From assembly GCF_027943255.1 (NCBI RefSeq), contig NC_072893.1, positions 96,169,784 through 96,233,783 of the forward strand: 64,000 nucleotides of DNA, read 5' to 3'. The first letter of the stretch is position 1; every line of letters begins with the position of its first letter. The position numbers and the translations under genes are program-made. The notes under the pieces were generated by a model that worked only from the letters and a program-made list of their open reading frames with translations, did not search any database and was not told the DNA's origin. This DNA is from Anastrepha obliqua. Its lineage: Eukaryota > Arthropoda > Insecta > Diptera > Tephritidae. Below, one piece after another: positions 45,178 through 57,645 of this stretch.

Positions 45178-45780
45178 TAATTCCTCCTCTTTTTCTTGAT
45201 TGGTGCGATAACCGCTTACGCCATTTTGGCCGCGTTTAACAAATCGCGCCAGTTGTTTGTTTCTCGTGCTAATCAGCGCCAGTTAGATACACCAAGTGAA
45301 GCCAAGTCCTTCTCCACCTGATCTCTCCAACGCAGAGGAGGCCGCCCTCTTCCTCTGCTACCACCAGCTGGTACCGCATCGAATACTTTCAAAGCCGGAG
45401 CGTTTGTATCCATTCGGACGACATGACCCAGCCAACGCAGCTGCTGGATCTTTATTCGCTGCGCTATGTCTATGTTGTTATAGAGCTCATACAGCTCAGT
45501 GTTCCATCGCCTGCGATACTCGCCGTCACCAACGTGCAAAGGTTCAAAAATCTTCCACAGAATGCTTCTCGCATACACTCCAAGGGACGCCTCATGTTGT
45601 CATCGTCCAAGCTTCTGCGCCATACGTTAGGACGGGCATGATGACAGCCTTATAGAGTATTAGTTTTGTTCATTGAGAGATGACTTTACCACTCGGTTGC
45701 CTTCTTAGTCCAAAGTAGCACTTGTTGGAAAGAGACATTCTCCGTTGGATTTCAAGGCTGATATTTTTATGGGTGTTAAT
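45178..45780 (-). pseudogene. RTE-like LINE, 3' end of reverse transcriptase ORF
   Basis: Second copy of the LINE at 4365-5455. It reads GDGEYRRRWNTELYELYNNIDIAQ, LRWLGHVVRMD and GGSRGRGRPPLRWRDQVEKDL, with no stop at the IDIAQ position that is mutated in the other copy. It is truncated at the 5' side near 45780 and broken by a frameshift near 45590. Confidence 0.84.
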
Positions 45781-48700
45781 TTTAATTAAAATCATTATAT
45801 GCAATATTTCTTTAAACTTCAGTTCGAGTTATTTATTTATCGTTGGTAAAAGTTCGATCTTGGTAAAGGAAACCCCATATTTATTACAGGAAAAAGTCAA
45901 GGAATTGCATATTTAATAGACAAAACGGGTAACAATTGTTCATATTTCTGTTCTTTAGTCTTTTTAGAAAGTCTATACACTTCCAATATGTTGCAGTAAA
46001 ATCTTTCGTACTGTTCTCATTACTCCACCTGTATAATTCCACCATGGAGACATATTTATGTGCTGTGATGTGCTTCATACTTCACACATGAAAATATAGA
46101 AATGAAGATAGTCTCCTTGATCCACATAGCCAATGATTTTGCCAAAAAGTTCTTCATAGAATAGTAAAAACAATATCGCGTGACTTTGCTATTGACTAGG
46201 GAAAATAGCCATTAGTTTGGAGCTTTTAAATTCTCGAAGGAAATTTCAACCAAGTAAAGATTTTCCAGGATCTATTCCTTTTAATATATTGGAATGCCCC
46301 TTAATTTAAACGAGATTTTGAAAGGCAGATAAAATATATCTCGCATAAAAAATGATAGACCTCTTAACCATTTTGATGTTTCATTTCGTTTGGAGAATTC
46401 AATTCTAAAAGTTTGCGCTAAAGTCTGGCCAGCCAACAAAAAGGGGAGAATGCATTGCTGGCCAAATATATATTTAATAATTGTTTTAATGCATATTTAA
46501 GAATTATTTACAATTAATTATAATATTGTATATAGAATATCGAGCCTTTAAAAACATTACTGTGTGTATATATTGTTGAAAATAAAATCCTTGCAAACAT
46601 ATAAAAAAATGTAGTCATATAAATTTTGAACATAGAAATCTAAAAAACACTTATTTAAATAATTTAATTATTATGTATGCATACTTATACGTATATAGCA
46701 TATACAACGGGTGTTTTCTTAAAGTTAAAGAATTTGCTTTTAAATAATTTACAAAAACCAATGAAATTAGTAACGTTTTAGTGTATTTTGTACATAAAAT
46801 ATTTATAAATAATTCGGTTTACATTACTCTCTCGACTATGTGTTACGAATACCAATGGATCGATCTAAAATTGGTGATACCATTTTTGCCAGCTGGACTT
46901 ATTTCGCAAACAAAAAAGTGTGAAATCACGTGACTTAAGCACCGAATTTACAGTTTCAGATCAGTTTCTGGAGATGAGAGAGTAACCAAAGTTTGCACGC
47001 GATATGTGGTTGGTTGCAGGCGGTATAGACCAGAATCAAAAAGTCGCGAATCACGTGTCTGTCGCGCTTCCAATCTTCAGCTTTTAAAAGTTCCACTGAT
47101 ACCTGCAACCCACACTAAATAAGTTAGTTGAGGTGAATCATTTAATGGTCACACCACTCTGCTAAAATTTTGCTTATTTCCAAAGTCTCTGAAATGAGAC
47201 TCATTGAGAAGCGCAATTTAACAATTTAAACATTTTTACTGATTTCCAAAATACATTTTGAAGATTTTTAAACGTCCCTTGGGTGTGTTCATTTGGTCAG
47301 CTGGTTTTATAGGTATGCCTATCGAAAGTGCTTTGTGCATCTAAAAACACTCGTTATGTACATATCCTTACGTACTTGTATATGCACATATATATATATA
47401 TATATATATATAATATACGTATATTTAAGTCTAGTTATAGTAAAATAAATTTATGGAATATAGAAAAATATATTTTAAGTAAATATTTGTTCGAATAAAA
47501 GGAAATCAATATAAAGTAGATAATTCCAAGTATTCAATTTTATACTTACAAGAAAAACCAAATATGCGATGGATCTTTGCAAAGGAAACATTTTTAATTT
47601 TATATGTATTTTATTACTTTTTTTTAATTTATCAAGCATTTAGTATGTATTTGCTTTCACATTCATTTATAAGGAATTACTATATGTTGGCTCTCAGAAG
47701 TGAAGATTTCTTAAATAAATTTCATGGCCTAGAAGAGTCTTTTAATTAAGTCGGAAATTGCAAATCCTGCCACAGTGCGGTATTTCTTTAGAGGATATAG
47801 TAAAATAAATATTTAACAATAAACCGTAAGAGTTAAGCAAAAATCTCCAGCAGCTATAGCTTTATTTCTGGGGTACTCGTATTAATTTACATTTTGATTA
47901 TTATCAATATTAAGCATTCGCTAAGTTAATAAGTAAAATATTTATGTAAGCTTTTAATTTTACAATAAATGAAAAACTCGAAAAAACCAATGTTTCGTTC
48001 TTATAAAATTTGTTTATTATAATTTGCTGTTTATATTTTAACCGGTTAGAATCAGCTTCATATCGCATCACCTATAGCTTAGTTGTAATTTAGAAGTAAT
48101 TCATAGCAATAGTTACCACTTCAAAAGACTAAAGACTTACGTAAATACCTACGCAAGCGAAAGTACATAACTACTATATTATATATACATATACTTATGT
48201 ATATCTATGTACATATGTACACATTATTGCATACTTATATCTATTGTAATGTAATTATAGAAAACACTTCTGTACTCGTGTTTAAATTGTAGAACATAAG
48301 TTTTGTAACTATAGTCAATAAATCAGTAAAAAACAATTATTCAGGAGAATAAAAAAATAATAATAATAAAAAATTAAAAAAATAAACAATTTAGTAATAA
48401 TTGTGGTAAAAGTAAATTTTATGTTATAAATGAAATTTAGGTGACAATTAATTATATTTAAAGTAAAAACTAATAAATATGTAAGCGGAAAAAGTTTATC
48501 GAACATTTTTTGCACATGAGTGCAAAAAAATTAAATAAAATCTGTATGTCATGTAAGAAAAAAATGTGGAAAGAAATTAATTGCATTGAAATTGAAAGTC
48601 GAATAAACAGTATATTTTCCTCGAATAAATATGATGAGCGCATTTTATTTCAAAAGTTCTAAGCTAGATTTGGTATCAACTTTAAGGTAAGTAATAAACA

Positions 48701-49613
48701 AAATTGTTTTTATTGAAGTGAAATTCCTTAGGCATCTATGGACGAACGAGAATGGAGAGTAAGCTTTCAAGGCCTTGCAACGTTTTGGGCATTTTCGTTC
48801 CGCGAGAGAGAAAAAAGATGTAACGTAGAGGAAAAGGAGAGAGAGAGCTATACCTTATATATATCTTAGATACACTACAATAGGCTATTCACGTCTCCCT
48901 TGTTTTTGTTTTTGTACCACATAATATTCTAAATTGTTCAGCGCCGTCGTGACTAAAACAACCATAGCCGCTACGACTGCGTCTACGACTGTATTTTGTT
49001 TTTGTAGTCGCTAGGCTTAGATTTTGGGCTTGGACGACATACACATACTGAGGCATGAAGTGAATGCACTGTGTTTTTGTTGTGTTCTAGAACTTTTTGG
49101 AATGCATGGTGCCAAAGCGGCCTTCGCGTTGCGCTTGCTGCTGCTTTTGCGTCAATCAAGGTATTTCGTTTTTGTAAGTGCAATATTCGGAATATCGACT
49201 GATGCAAGACAAAAATACACGGAAGCAAGAAGGGAGCGCTTTGCTCGCGCATATATGGATGTGTGTTTGAACGTGTATGGATGTATGATAGTTACATATG
49301 AATACAATTATTTTGTAGGAAGTTTAGACGGCAAGTAGGTATGTGTGTATGTTATGTATGTATGCTAGGAGTTGAAGTGGGTATATATGCATGCACTTCT
49401 ACATAGGCTTTAGAGCAGAATTGTTTTTGCACTTGTTAGGAAGAAACTCGTTCAATAGTGCGCATGTGTATCTGATTTCTTGTAGGAATGTGATGTGCTG
49501 TGACATGTGATTAAATAAGTCAAGGTTAGTTGGACATACATGTATATGCACATATGAAAGGAAGATGATGTCCCTGCGTCCCTTGTGCATTATTGTTTTT
49601 CATATACAAATGT
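45781..49613. other. long AT-rich non-coding DNA
   Basis: No gene or transposon coding part. A lone mariner-like end GGGTGTTTTCTTAAAG sits at 46709, with no partner seen. A (TA)n run lies at 47391-47412. The stretch 48720-49330 is more complex and GC-balanced, with repeated TTTTGTTTTTGTA and CGACTGCGTCTACGAC words, and may be unique host sequence. Confidence 0.5.
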
Positions 49614-49617
49614 ACAT

Positions 49618-49779
49618 ATGTACATTAGACCGGAGTGAAATACGTAAATTTTTTCAAATCATATCGTAATAGCAGGGAAAAGTTGCTACATATCAATACA
49701 AATTCGGGAAAAAAAAGAAATTTCAAATCGGTTAATATCTTCCGTTCGCGCATTGCATTTAAAATTTACAAATTTTATA
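49618..49779 (+). repeat. left 162-bp terminal inverted repeat
   Basis: Pairs with 52757-52918. The difference is near 49705 (TTCGGG against TTTAGG). Beyond 49779 the two sides diverge at once. Confidence 0.9.
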
Positions 49780-50194
49780 ATAAATTGAACAAATATTCGA
49801 AAAATTGTAAGAGGTGGAAATGATGTTAGATAAAGTTCATTTTTTGTAGACTATTACAACATCAGGTATAGTTTGAAAAGAAAAACGTCTACCGCTCTAT
49901 CAAAGCCCCTACAGCCCCTGAAAAGAAGTGGAAAATGTCATTTTTTGTATAAATTTACGTAATTGCGGGTGGTTAGTTTCTCTATTTTAATTTTTGTATA
50001 AGTCTTCTTGAGTATATAAGTAGAATAAATTATTCCCCTCTTAGCGCGCCCACTGACCACACTATCTTAAAGAAGTTTTGTACAGCTTTTGGCCCGCCCT
50101 TTTTGGACGACTCAGAACTCACCGCGTGAAGGTGACTGTACTACGAATTCCACCCACTCCCTTCCCAACCAACCAACCAAAGATGAAAAATTAT

Positions 50195-52240
50195 TTATTC
50201 GGGAGTGGCAAAGTCTGCTTTAGTGTCAAATTGAGGCATAACTGTACGAGAAGTGAGTGCTGCTCTTATAAACCCATCACGTCTCTCGTTCCCATACACT
50301 TTTGAGGACGCTTGAGTTACTAATTTTACGCAACGCTCCACAGCTTGCGTATGGCATGGAATATTTGTTAAATCTATGATTAATTTAGGTTTTTCTTTAT
50401 CAGAAATTAATTGCAAGATATCTTCAGAAAAAAGGCTGTCTAAAATTGGGGGGCAGGTAAGTTTCATTTCAGACCAATTAATTAACTCAAAATATTCATT
50501 TGCTTCAAAGTTCAGTTTAGGAACCAAAAAGTTTCTAATATTTTTGTCTTTTGAAGGGATTTCTTTTATTTTCAGAACTCGCCTCAATCCAAGATCGCGG
50601 ACATGCTCTCTGTCATCTACCACCATCGAGAGAAGAATGTTTTCTGGATGGGCAAAAAAGGAATTTGTTTGAATAACCTTATGAACTACTGCCTGGACTT
50701 CTGAAGATAAGGTTCTACATTTTTTAATACATTCTAAAAAATGTGTAGGTCCGTCAACTATTGACGAATTTGTTTTGATTTCGAACCATAGAGGTGCGTA
50801 TACAGTCAAAATGTATTTTACAATTTGAATGAGATTTTTAGATGGCTCCTGCAAAGAAATGTATAATCGTAGGAACCTGTTTGCAATTGTCAACCAACGA
50901 GAGTGTGATATTGGTCCCGGATCTCGGTTTGCTAGATCTGGGGAGCAAAAACCAGCATCAATAGCAATGGCAATGTCATGTAAGTATTTCTGATCTTTAC
51001 TTAAGCTTATTGCGTCAAGCGTTCGTGGAAGAGAGCATTCGATTCTCTGAAAAGCAACGATGGACAAAGATTCACATTTAGCCAGCTGTTTGCCAAGAAG
51101 CCCACTGAAAGACTGAGGACCTGTTGTTTTACCATCAAGTATTTCAACTACATGCCTCAGAGGTAATTCATTAAAATGGAGGAGACAGATAGCCCATTGT
51201 ACTGGTCTTTTTAAACGCGTTTCAATGAATTTTATTGCACCATTCTTCCACCCAGTATTTGTTGACGTACCATCACATCCAATCACTACAACATTAGATT
51301 GATTTATACCATTTTCTTCAAAATAATTTACAATGCTGTATGCTGTGTCCTTTCCACTTTTTGAAGTAGGTACTAAATGACAAAGGTACTTTGAGCCTGG
51401 TTCTGCTATTACTGAAATGTGCTCTTCTTTTTTTATAGATTGATAACGTTTGTTTCCTTTTTCAACTAAAACTAAAGTGTCATCCATCCTGCCATCAAAA
51501 TACACACACATCGGATCGTTTAATTGCTCTATTGCATTCGCCGATTCGATAAGTTTTAGTCTACATTTTTCTTTTTCTCTTATAAATTTTGCTTCGATCA
51601 ACAACAAAAGAAGTATCTTTGTCCGTTATAAGACCAACGTCTTTAAATGCACTAGACACAATAGCTGCTGCTGCTCTATCAGATACTCCAAAACGATCAC
51701 TTGTTAAAGCCGTTGCTGGAAGTGCTAAGCGCATCTGTGCATTTTTTGAACTTGCTGACTGAGAGGAAATAGAGCGTGGGGTCTGAAAATCGGGATCAAT
51801 CTTATCATTGTCAACTTCAGGAGTTATCTCTGTTATACACTTGTCAAAGCTTCTTTGACAAAAGCAATTGAGTGTCATCTCGCACTTGCAGGACGAAATG
51901 TCAAATAATGTACTTGAAGATTGTTCAATAAAATCATTGTACTTCTTTTGTTTCTCAGGTGTGTCTTTGTCAAGGATAAGATTTACGAAGAGTGTAGTAT
52001 CGATCATGTAGATTTTTGATCTTTTGTACAACTCTTGTGTGGGAAACTATTGGAATCGAAACCTTGGAATAAAGGGACTCAGTCTGATGAGCTACAGTAT
52101 CTGCTACAACTGTGAAGCTTAACTTCTGACCAGAACTGGCAGCAGAAGATCCTACTGTCATTTTGTACCTCACTTCTTGCCAACATTGTATAATGTCGGT
52201 ATTAGTGGGAAGGACCGATGACAGCAGTGGTTTAGGTGCA
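50195..52240 (-). pseudogene. transposase-like protein of the 3.3-kb TIR element
   Basis: Text begins about FGAPKPLLSSVLPTNTDII with no ATG in frame, then QCWQEVRYKM, VSHTRVVQ and, after a frameshift, a Cys-rich SSCKCEMTLNCFCQRSF segment (possible metal binding). The RFGVSDRAAAAI block and KDTSFVVDRSKI lead to a second frameshift in an A-rich run near 51570. The last frame, 470 codons, is intact: YFDGRMDDT, VIGCDGTSTNTG, LLHFNELPLRH, FFAHPENILL, DDREHVR, and near the end CHTQAVERCVKLVT. Candidate catalytic residues are the Asp in FDGR, the Asp in GCDGT and the Glu in AVERC. I recall close relatives annotated as uncharacterised proteins in many arthropods. The two frameshifts could be real or sequencing errors in homopolymers. 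Confidence 0.75.
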
Positions 52241-52756
52241 CCAAAAATGAGCAGTGTATGTCCTTATGAGTAAGAGACGTGATTAAAATGTTTGAAGCGA
52301 TTTAATGTTAAGTAATTGTGTAAACTATGTAATTCAAAAGAACATCGAATAGAAATTTTTTTGACCAAACAGCGCTGTTCGACAAGAGTGAAAGCAGAAC
52401 TGGTAATGACCAGAGAGTACTAGCTCTTCCGTGCACTTCGTTTATCGGTATGCCAGAATCAAAAGCAAAATGAAAAGAAAGACGATGGAATACAAGTAAC
52501 CAAGTGGAAGACGATCTAAAGCACAGACGTGTTGTAGTAGCCGTAAGCCGCTTTCACGCAAGCCTCATTTGGCATAGGCTTCCTTAGTAAATTTGGTGTA
52601 AAATTGGTAAAAGTTAATCGCTCAGAACCACAGAAATGGATAGATTAGTAAATTAAAAATCTACTACTCAATGCTGAAAGTGCTATGTATAAAAAGGGAG
52701 CTCGATCTTTAATCATTTACAACTTCTACAAGTTTTCGTAAATCAGCTAGATTTGG

Positions 52757-52918
52757 GATAAAATTTGTAAATTTTAAATGCAATGCGCGAACGGAAGATA
52801 TTAACCGATTTGAAATTTCTTTTTTTTCCTAAATTTGTATTGATATGTAGCAACTTTTCCCTGCTATTACGATATGATTTGAAAAAATTTACGTATTTCA
52901 CTCCGGTCTAATGTACAT
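52757..52918 (-). repeat. right 162-bp terminal inverted repeat
   Basis: Inverted partner of 49618-49779. Ends ...CCGGTCTAATGTACAT, followed by the ACAT duplicate in which the next transposon sits. Confidence 0.9.
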
Positions 52919-52923
52919 ACATA

Positions 52924-54496
52924 CAGTTAGTAACATAAATAAGTATACAGGAGCCTGATTTATGGAATTGTTTGACGCTAACGCTTTCCTTAATATATAA
53001 TCAAAATATTTTACACATGGTAATTGAGTACTGGGATAAGCTTTCATATGCGCCTTAATTTAGCTGTAAATTTTAGGTACCGTTATCCACGCTTTGCTTT
53101 GTCTTTGATGCCAGCGAAATTTATGTCACAAAAGTTAGTATGCAGCAAACGATTGTTCAGTTAGCATAACATTTATTTTTACGTATTGATTAAAAAAGTT
53201 AAAGCTACTAAAAGGAAATAATTAAAGTGAGTATAAAAATTTAGGGAAGCACGTTTTGTATTAAGTTTTGCGACATTTTTAGTAATGGCACCAAGAGGAA
53301 AAAATTTTCTGATGATTTACAAAAACTGATTATAAAATATCACAAGGAACATAAATCATTGCGAGAAATCGGTCGTTTGATAGATAGGAGTTTTGCTACA
53401 GTTCAAAAGATTGTGAATAAATATAAAAGTGCGGAAATAAAGAGCGTTGTGGGTGTCCGCCGCTCTTAAGTCACAGAGAAATAAGCTTAGTCATACGGAA
53501 AATCAGGACAAACCACAAAATAAGTGCCCGAAATTGAAATCTGAAGTTGAAAATGAGACTGGAAAGCACTCAAACTATTCGCCGGGTTTTGCATGGGTGC
53601 AGTGTTAGGAAATAGTCCTTCGTGAGTAGTGTCAATCGGAGTAAACGGATTTCATTCGCAAAAGGTCATGAAAAATATGACCAAACGTTTTGGAACCAAG
53701 TTATATTTTCTGATAAGCGTAAGTTCAGTTTCTGTGGATCTGATGGGAGAAAAGTTAACGCGGAATTGGATCCAAGCCATATGACCGGCACTGTGAAGCA
53801 TGGAGGGGCTCTGTGATGGTTTGGGGATGTATGGCTGCGATCGGGGTTGGAAACATGGTATTTATCGACAATATTATGGACCGATATGGTTACTTAAATA
53901 TTTTCGGAGCAACGTTTATCTTCCAGCAGGATAATGACCCCAAGCACACATCAAACATTGTACGAGAGTGGCTGTTATACAATGTGCGAAAACACCTGAA
54001 AACACCCCCACAGTCCTCGGATACCAGCCCAATCGAACATTTATAGGAAGATTTAAATACGGCAAATACGTAGACATCCGATTAGAAATAAGGAACAACT
54101 GAAAAACGTTCTTCAAGAGGAATTGAATAAAATACCACCAGCTGTAACTGAAAACTTGGTGAAATCAATACCATCATGACTTAAAGCGATTGTAAAGTCT
54201 AATGGTTATCCTACCAAATACTAGGATTTGATTTGAATTACGTTTTTGTTTTCACAAATGAATAATAAGATGACCTGTATACTTACTTTTGAGACATGAA
54301 TTTTTATAAAGTTTAATATAAAAAGCTATAATTTTGTTCCTTTTTAAAATTTTGTCATTATTTGGATAAAATATGATTTTTGTATTTCATTAATGTAAAT
54401 AAAACACACTTTTGCTATAACTTAGGTTGTTTGAAGGAATCGATTGGGGCAAAATTGAAAACGTGTCCGGTGTATACTTGCTTCTGTTACTAACTG
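52924..54496 (+). mobile_element. Tc1-like (DD34E) element
   Basis: TIRs of about 26 bp, CAGTTAGTAACATAAATAAG at the left and its imperfect inversion at the right. TA at 52922-52923 and 54497-54498. Length 1573 bp, typical of Tc1. The left TA overlaps the last base of the right-hand ACAT duplicate of the preceding transposon. Confidence 0.92.
53285..54224 (+). pseudogene. Tc1 transposase pseudogene
   Basis: MAPRGKN at 53285 followed by a frameshift in a run of A, after which an HTH domain is readable (KYHKEHKSLREIGRLIDRS, VQKIVNKY). More frameshifts follow. The catalytic part has FSDKRKF (first Asp), QQDNDPKHTS (second Asp) and DTSPIEHL (Glu), with 34 residues between the last two, so DD34E. 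A stop replaces the Trp expected after IEHL. The natural C-terminus SNGYPTKY is at 54222. Confidence 0.88.
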
Positions 54497-54498
54497 TA

Positions 54499-55039
54499 TG
54501 TGATTTACCGTCGAATATGGTACATAAACTATAAATTGAAATACAACATAAAATAAGTGTTGATTTATCTTAAACCATTATTTTATTTTTGTAAATTTTG
54601 TCTATTTGTCTTCTCTGGAAATGTTATGAATTTATTTAGATATATATTCTTTCTCTCTCTCTCTCATTCCCTCTCGGGTCTCTCCCCTTTTCTTTGTCTG
54701 CCTTGAAAGTTTCACTTCTGTTATGTGTACTAAGCTACACGCACTTTTTTTTGTTATTTTTTATTGTTTCACTCTTTTGCGTTACAAAACTAGTCGTAGA
54801 TTTCAGTGGAAGATTTGCTACTTTGTAGTCACTTTTACTCTACATGAAGACAATCTTTTAGTTATAAAAAATAAGTTATATTCTTTCTTTAGTATGTAAT
54901 TTATATGTATCATCAGCATCATTGTTGGCTGGACCACCCTGGTCGAGTCTTCGCCTGCTGCAGCAAATGCCTCCAATTGCCTCGGTTTCACGCGTGCGTC
55001 TTCCATTCCCGAAATCCCAAACCTGCGTCTTCATCTACA
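54499..55039. other. non-coding, CT microsatellite
   Basis: Contains a (TC)n tract at 54650-54664. A short GC-richer patch at 54925-55040 ends near the mariner relic. No gene recognised. Confidence 0.5.
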
Positions 55040-55680
55040 CCGTTAATCAATCGGGGGTTCAATAAGTACTCGTGTTAGAAATGAAGACACCATTTTTTTA
55101 ATTTTAATTTTTTTTTAGTTTTTATTTTTTAATTTTCAACATAGTCCTCTTTTAGAAAGATACAATACGCCCAACAGTCCGGCCATTTTTAATACCTCCA
55201 AAAAATAGGATTTGCCGAACTCTCCCAAATACGTCTGTGTCTCGATGACTTTCTCGTTTGAACTAAATTTTTTTCCGCGAGTCATTTCTTCATGTTAGGG
55301 AACAAGAAAAAGTCGCAGAAAGGCAGATCGGGTGAATACGGGGGGTGCGGCAGTAATTCATAACGCAAGTCATGCAGTTTGGCGGTTTGAATGTGTTGGT
55401 GCGTTATTGTGGTGAAACAGCACCTTCTTTTTCGTAGTAGTAGTGTAGTATTGTTCAGCGATCGTTCTTCTATTTTCTAAAAAATCCATGAGGATGATGC
55501 CGTTCGCATCCCAAAAATTGTCGCCATGGCCTTTCTGGCCGATGGGCTTGTCTTCGCCTTCTTTGGATTAGATTCACCGGGATACTATTTTGATTGTTGC
55601 TTAGTTCTTGGTGTGTAATGATGAATCCAGGCTGCACCAACGCTGACAACTCGACGCCCATCGCAGTCTGTTCATCATAT
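55040..55680 (-). pseudogene. irritans-like mariner transposase relic
   Basis: Minus strand gives AWIHHYTPRTK-like text (frame broken), then PSAKKAMATIFWDANGIILMDFLENRRTI, KKKVLFHHNNAPTHSN (second catalytic Asp changed to Asn), then a badly frameshifted stretch and a short readable FSSNEKVIETQTYLGEFGKSYF end. The order and wording resemble irritans-subfamily mariners. The third Asp cannot be placed. No matching TIR pair found; GGGGTTCAATAAGTACTCGT near 55050 may be the left end. Confidence 0.75.
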
Positions 55681-56484
55681 GTGTACACATATTTAATAGC
55701 TTCACACAAATATTTTGATTTCAAACAGCACAAGCATTGACAAAATTCATACATCTGCCTGTAACTTCAGTGAGTGAATTATTTAAGAATAATTAGATAA
55801 TTCGGACTAGTGTGCAATCTCGAATTTGTATAGATAACTCAGAAATGTGGCCAAATTCTCATTTCCGATTTGCATTATAAATTTATGGGTGTAATTTCTT
55901 CATGGAAGTTGTATATTAGTAGCATATACCAACTCGCGATACGATATAATATTATAGACACGAATAGTGTTTTAGCAAGCTTAATTTTGGTGCCCTGAGG
56001 AATGAAAGCTACTGTTCTCTAAAGTTGTCTCAGTCTGATAACCGAATGCATTTAAATGGTCGGTGCATGACAGAGATGTATTCAATTTGAAGCCAAGAAT
56101 TTTAACAATAAAGACCACATCGGATGGAGAAGTCAAGACCACACCAAAAAGCGCCCTACAATTGTTCTATGAGGATTGAGAAAGCGCTGGCAGAAGTATG
56201 TTATGTCTGGATGAAGGATTGGAATGAAATGAAAAAGAACTGTGGATAGTTCGAAATTTTGTTCAGGTACTCAGACCATACTTAACCAAGAGCATTGCGC
56301 TTAAGCCAAGAGAAAAGATGTAAAAGACAGGAGAACTGGGGACTCATTACTCCTGTGCAAACTTCAAAGATTGCTTTATGAATCATAACAGTTCTTCAAG
56401 GGAGGAGAATGTAGCTTGCTTATTCTCAAACCATCCAACCCAAAAATTTGCATTGAGAATGTGGATCGCCCATTTTAAATATAA
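55681..56484. other. non-coding, nothing recognised
   Basis: AT-rich to balanced DNA between a mariner relic and the DD37D element. Phrases near 55985-56110 (GAATTTTAACAATAAAGACC and neighbours) look like a decayed LINE untranslated part but I cannot assign them. Confidence 0.4.
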
Positions 56485-56604
56485 TACAGGGTGAACGATA
56501 TGAAGTGTTAGCAACTTCACACTGCTTGTATCTGTAAAACAGCTCATGATATCAATGTCAAAAGCATTTGCGACTCAGTTTTGTGGAATGTTTTTTTTTC
56601 TATG

Positions 56605-57638
56605 ATGGAATTCAAACGTAATAGTGTGATTGCGTTATATTTGGCTGGAAAATCACAACCAGCCATTGTTCGTGAGCTCAGTCACCTCAAAGTGAATAAA
56701 TGTTTGTGTATCGCACTATAAAACATTACAATGATACTGGTAACATTGCAAAACGTTATGGAGGTGGACCAAGAAAAACCGCAACAACGCCAGAAATGGT
56801 TCGGAAAGTGAAGGCTCGACTTGAACGAAATCCACGTCGAAGTGGAAGAAAAATGGCCAAAGAACTGAAAATATCGCAAGACAGCATTCGACACATATTG
56901 AAATATGAGCTCAAGGTCAAGGCTTACCAGTTTCAAAAAGCACACGATTTTTCACCCCAGCAAATAAAAGTTCGGTGCGAAAGAGCAAAGGCGTTGTTGC
57001 GCTTGCACGAACGTGGCGAATTTCCTAACATTGTGTTTTCTCATGAAACAAATTTTCCAATTGAGTAGTTCATAAACTCTCAAAACGATCTCGTTTACTT
57101 GACCGAACACTCGTACGAGAATTTGAGCTTACGTATGGCCACTCGAAGCAATTTCCCATCGCAAGTAATGGTTTGGGCCACAGTGACCGCTGATGGATGC
57201 TCGCCAATCGTTTTTATAGAGCCTGGTGTCAAAGTGAATGCGACATATTATAGGGAAAATGTTTTAGAAGCTGCTTTAGAGCCGGAACCACGCAAACATT
57301 TCGGTCGTAGACCATGGACGTTCCAACAGAACTCAGCACCGTCTCATAAAGCTCGTGTGAACCAAGAATGGTTAAAAAATCATGTTGCACACTTCATTTC
57401 GTCCATACAATGGATTTCGAATGCGCCAGACGCAAGTCCGATGGACTATTCCATCTGGTCCGTTTTGGAGAGCAAGGTGAGGAATAAAAAATATGCCAGT
57501 ATGGATGCGCTGAAAAAAGCAATTACACGAGAATGGGCCAAAATATCTCAAGATCACATTCGTGCAACATGCAACTCATTTTTTGACCGTTTGAAGGCTA
57601 TAGTCAAGGCAAAAGGTGGTCATATCGCGCTAAAGTGA
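56605..57638 (+). pseudogene. DD37D transposase pseudogene
   Basis: Start MEFKRNSVIALYLAGKSQPA at 56605 (an ATG lies just before at 56602). A one-base frameshift follows LKVNK. An HTH part, RKMAKELKISQDSIRHIL, is clear. The first catalytic block reads FSHETNF where Asp is expected in place of His; a TAG follows IE. The second reads FQQNSAPSH, Asn in place of Asp; the third, PDASPMDY, is intact. Thirty-seven residues lie between the second and third positions. Natural end KAKGGHIALK. Confidence 0.9.
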
Positions 57639-57645
57639 ATGTATA

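Larger units (their letters stand above)
49618..52918 (-). mobile_element. TIR transposon with 162-bp ends, possibly Sola superfamily
   Basis: Long inverted repeats at 49618-49779 and 52757-52918 differ at only two or three positions and begin ATGTACATTAGACCGG. ACAT flanks both sides (49614-49617 and 52919-52922), consistent with a 4-bp target duplication, although the local TACAT repeats make the exact edge ambiguous. One transposase-like gene runs on the minus strand. Near-identical ends point to recent insertion. The 4-bp duplication and D-D-E protein suggest Sola; this superfamily call is inference. Confidence 0.85.
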
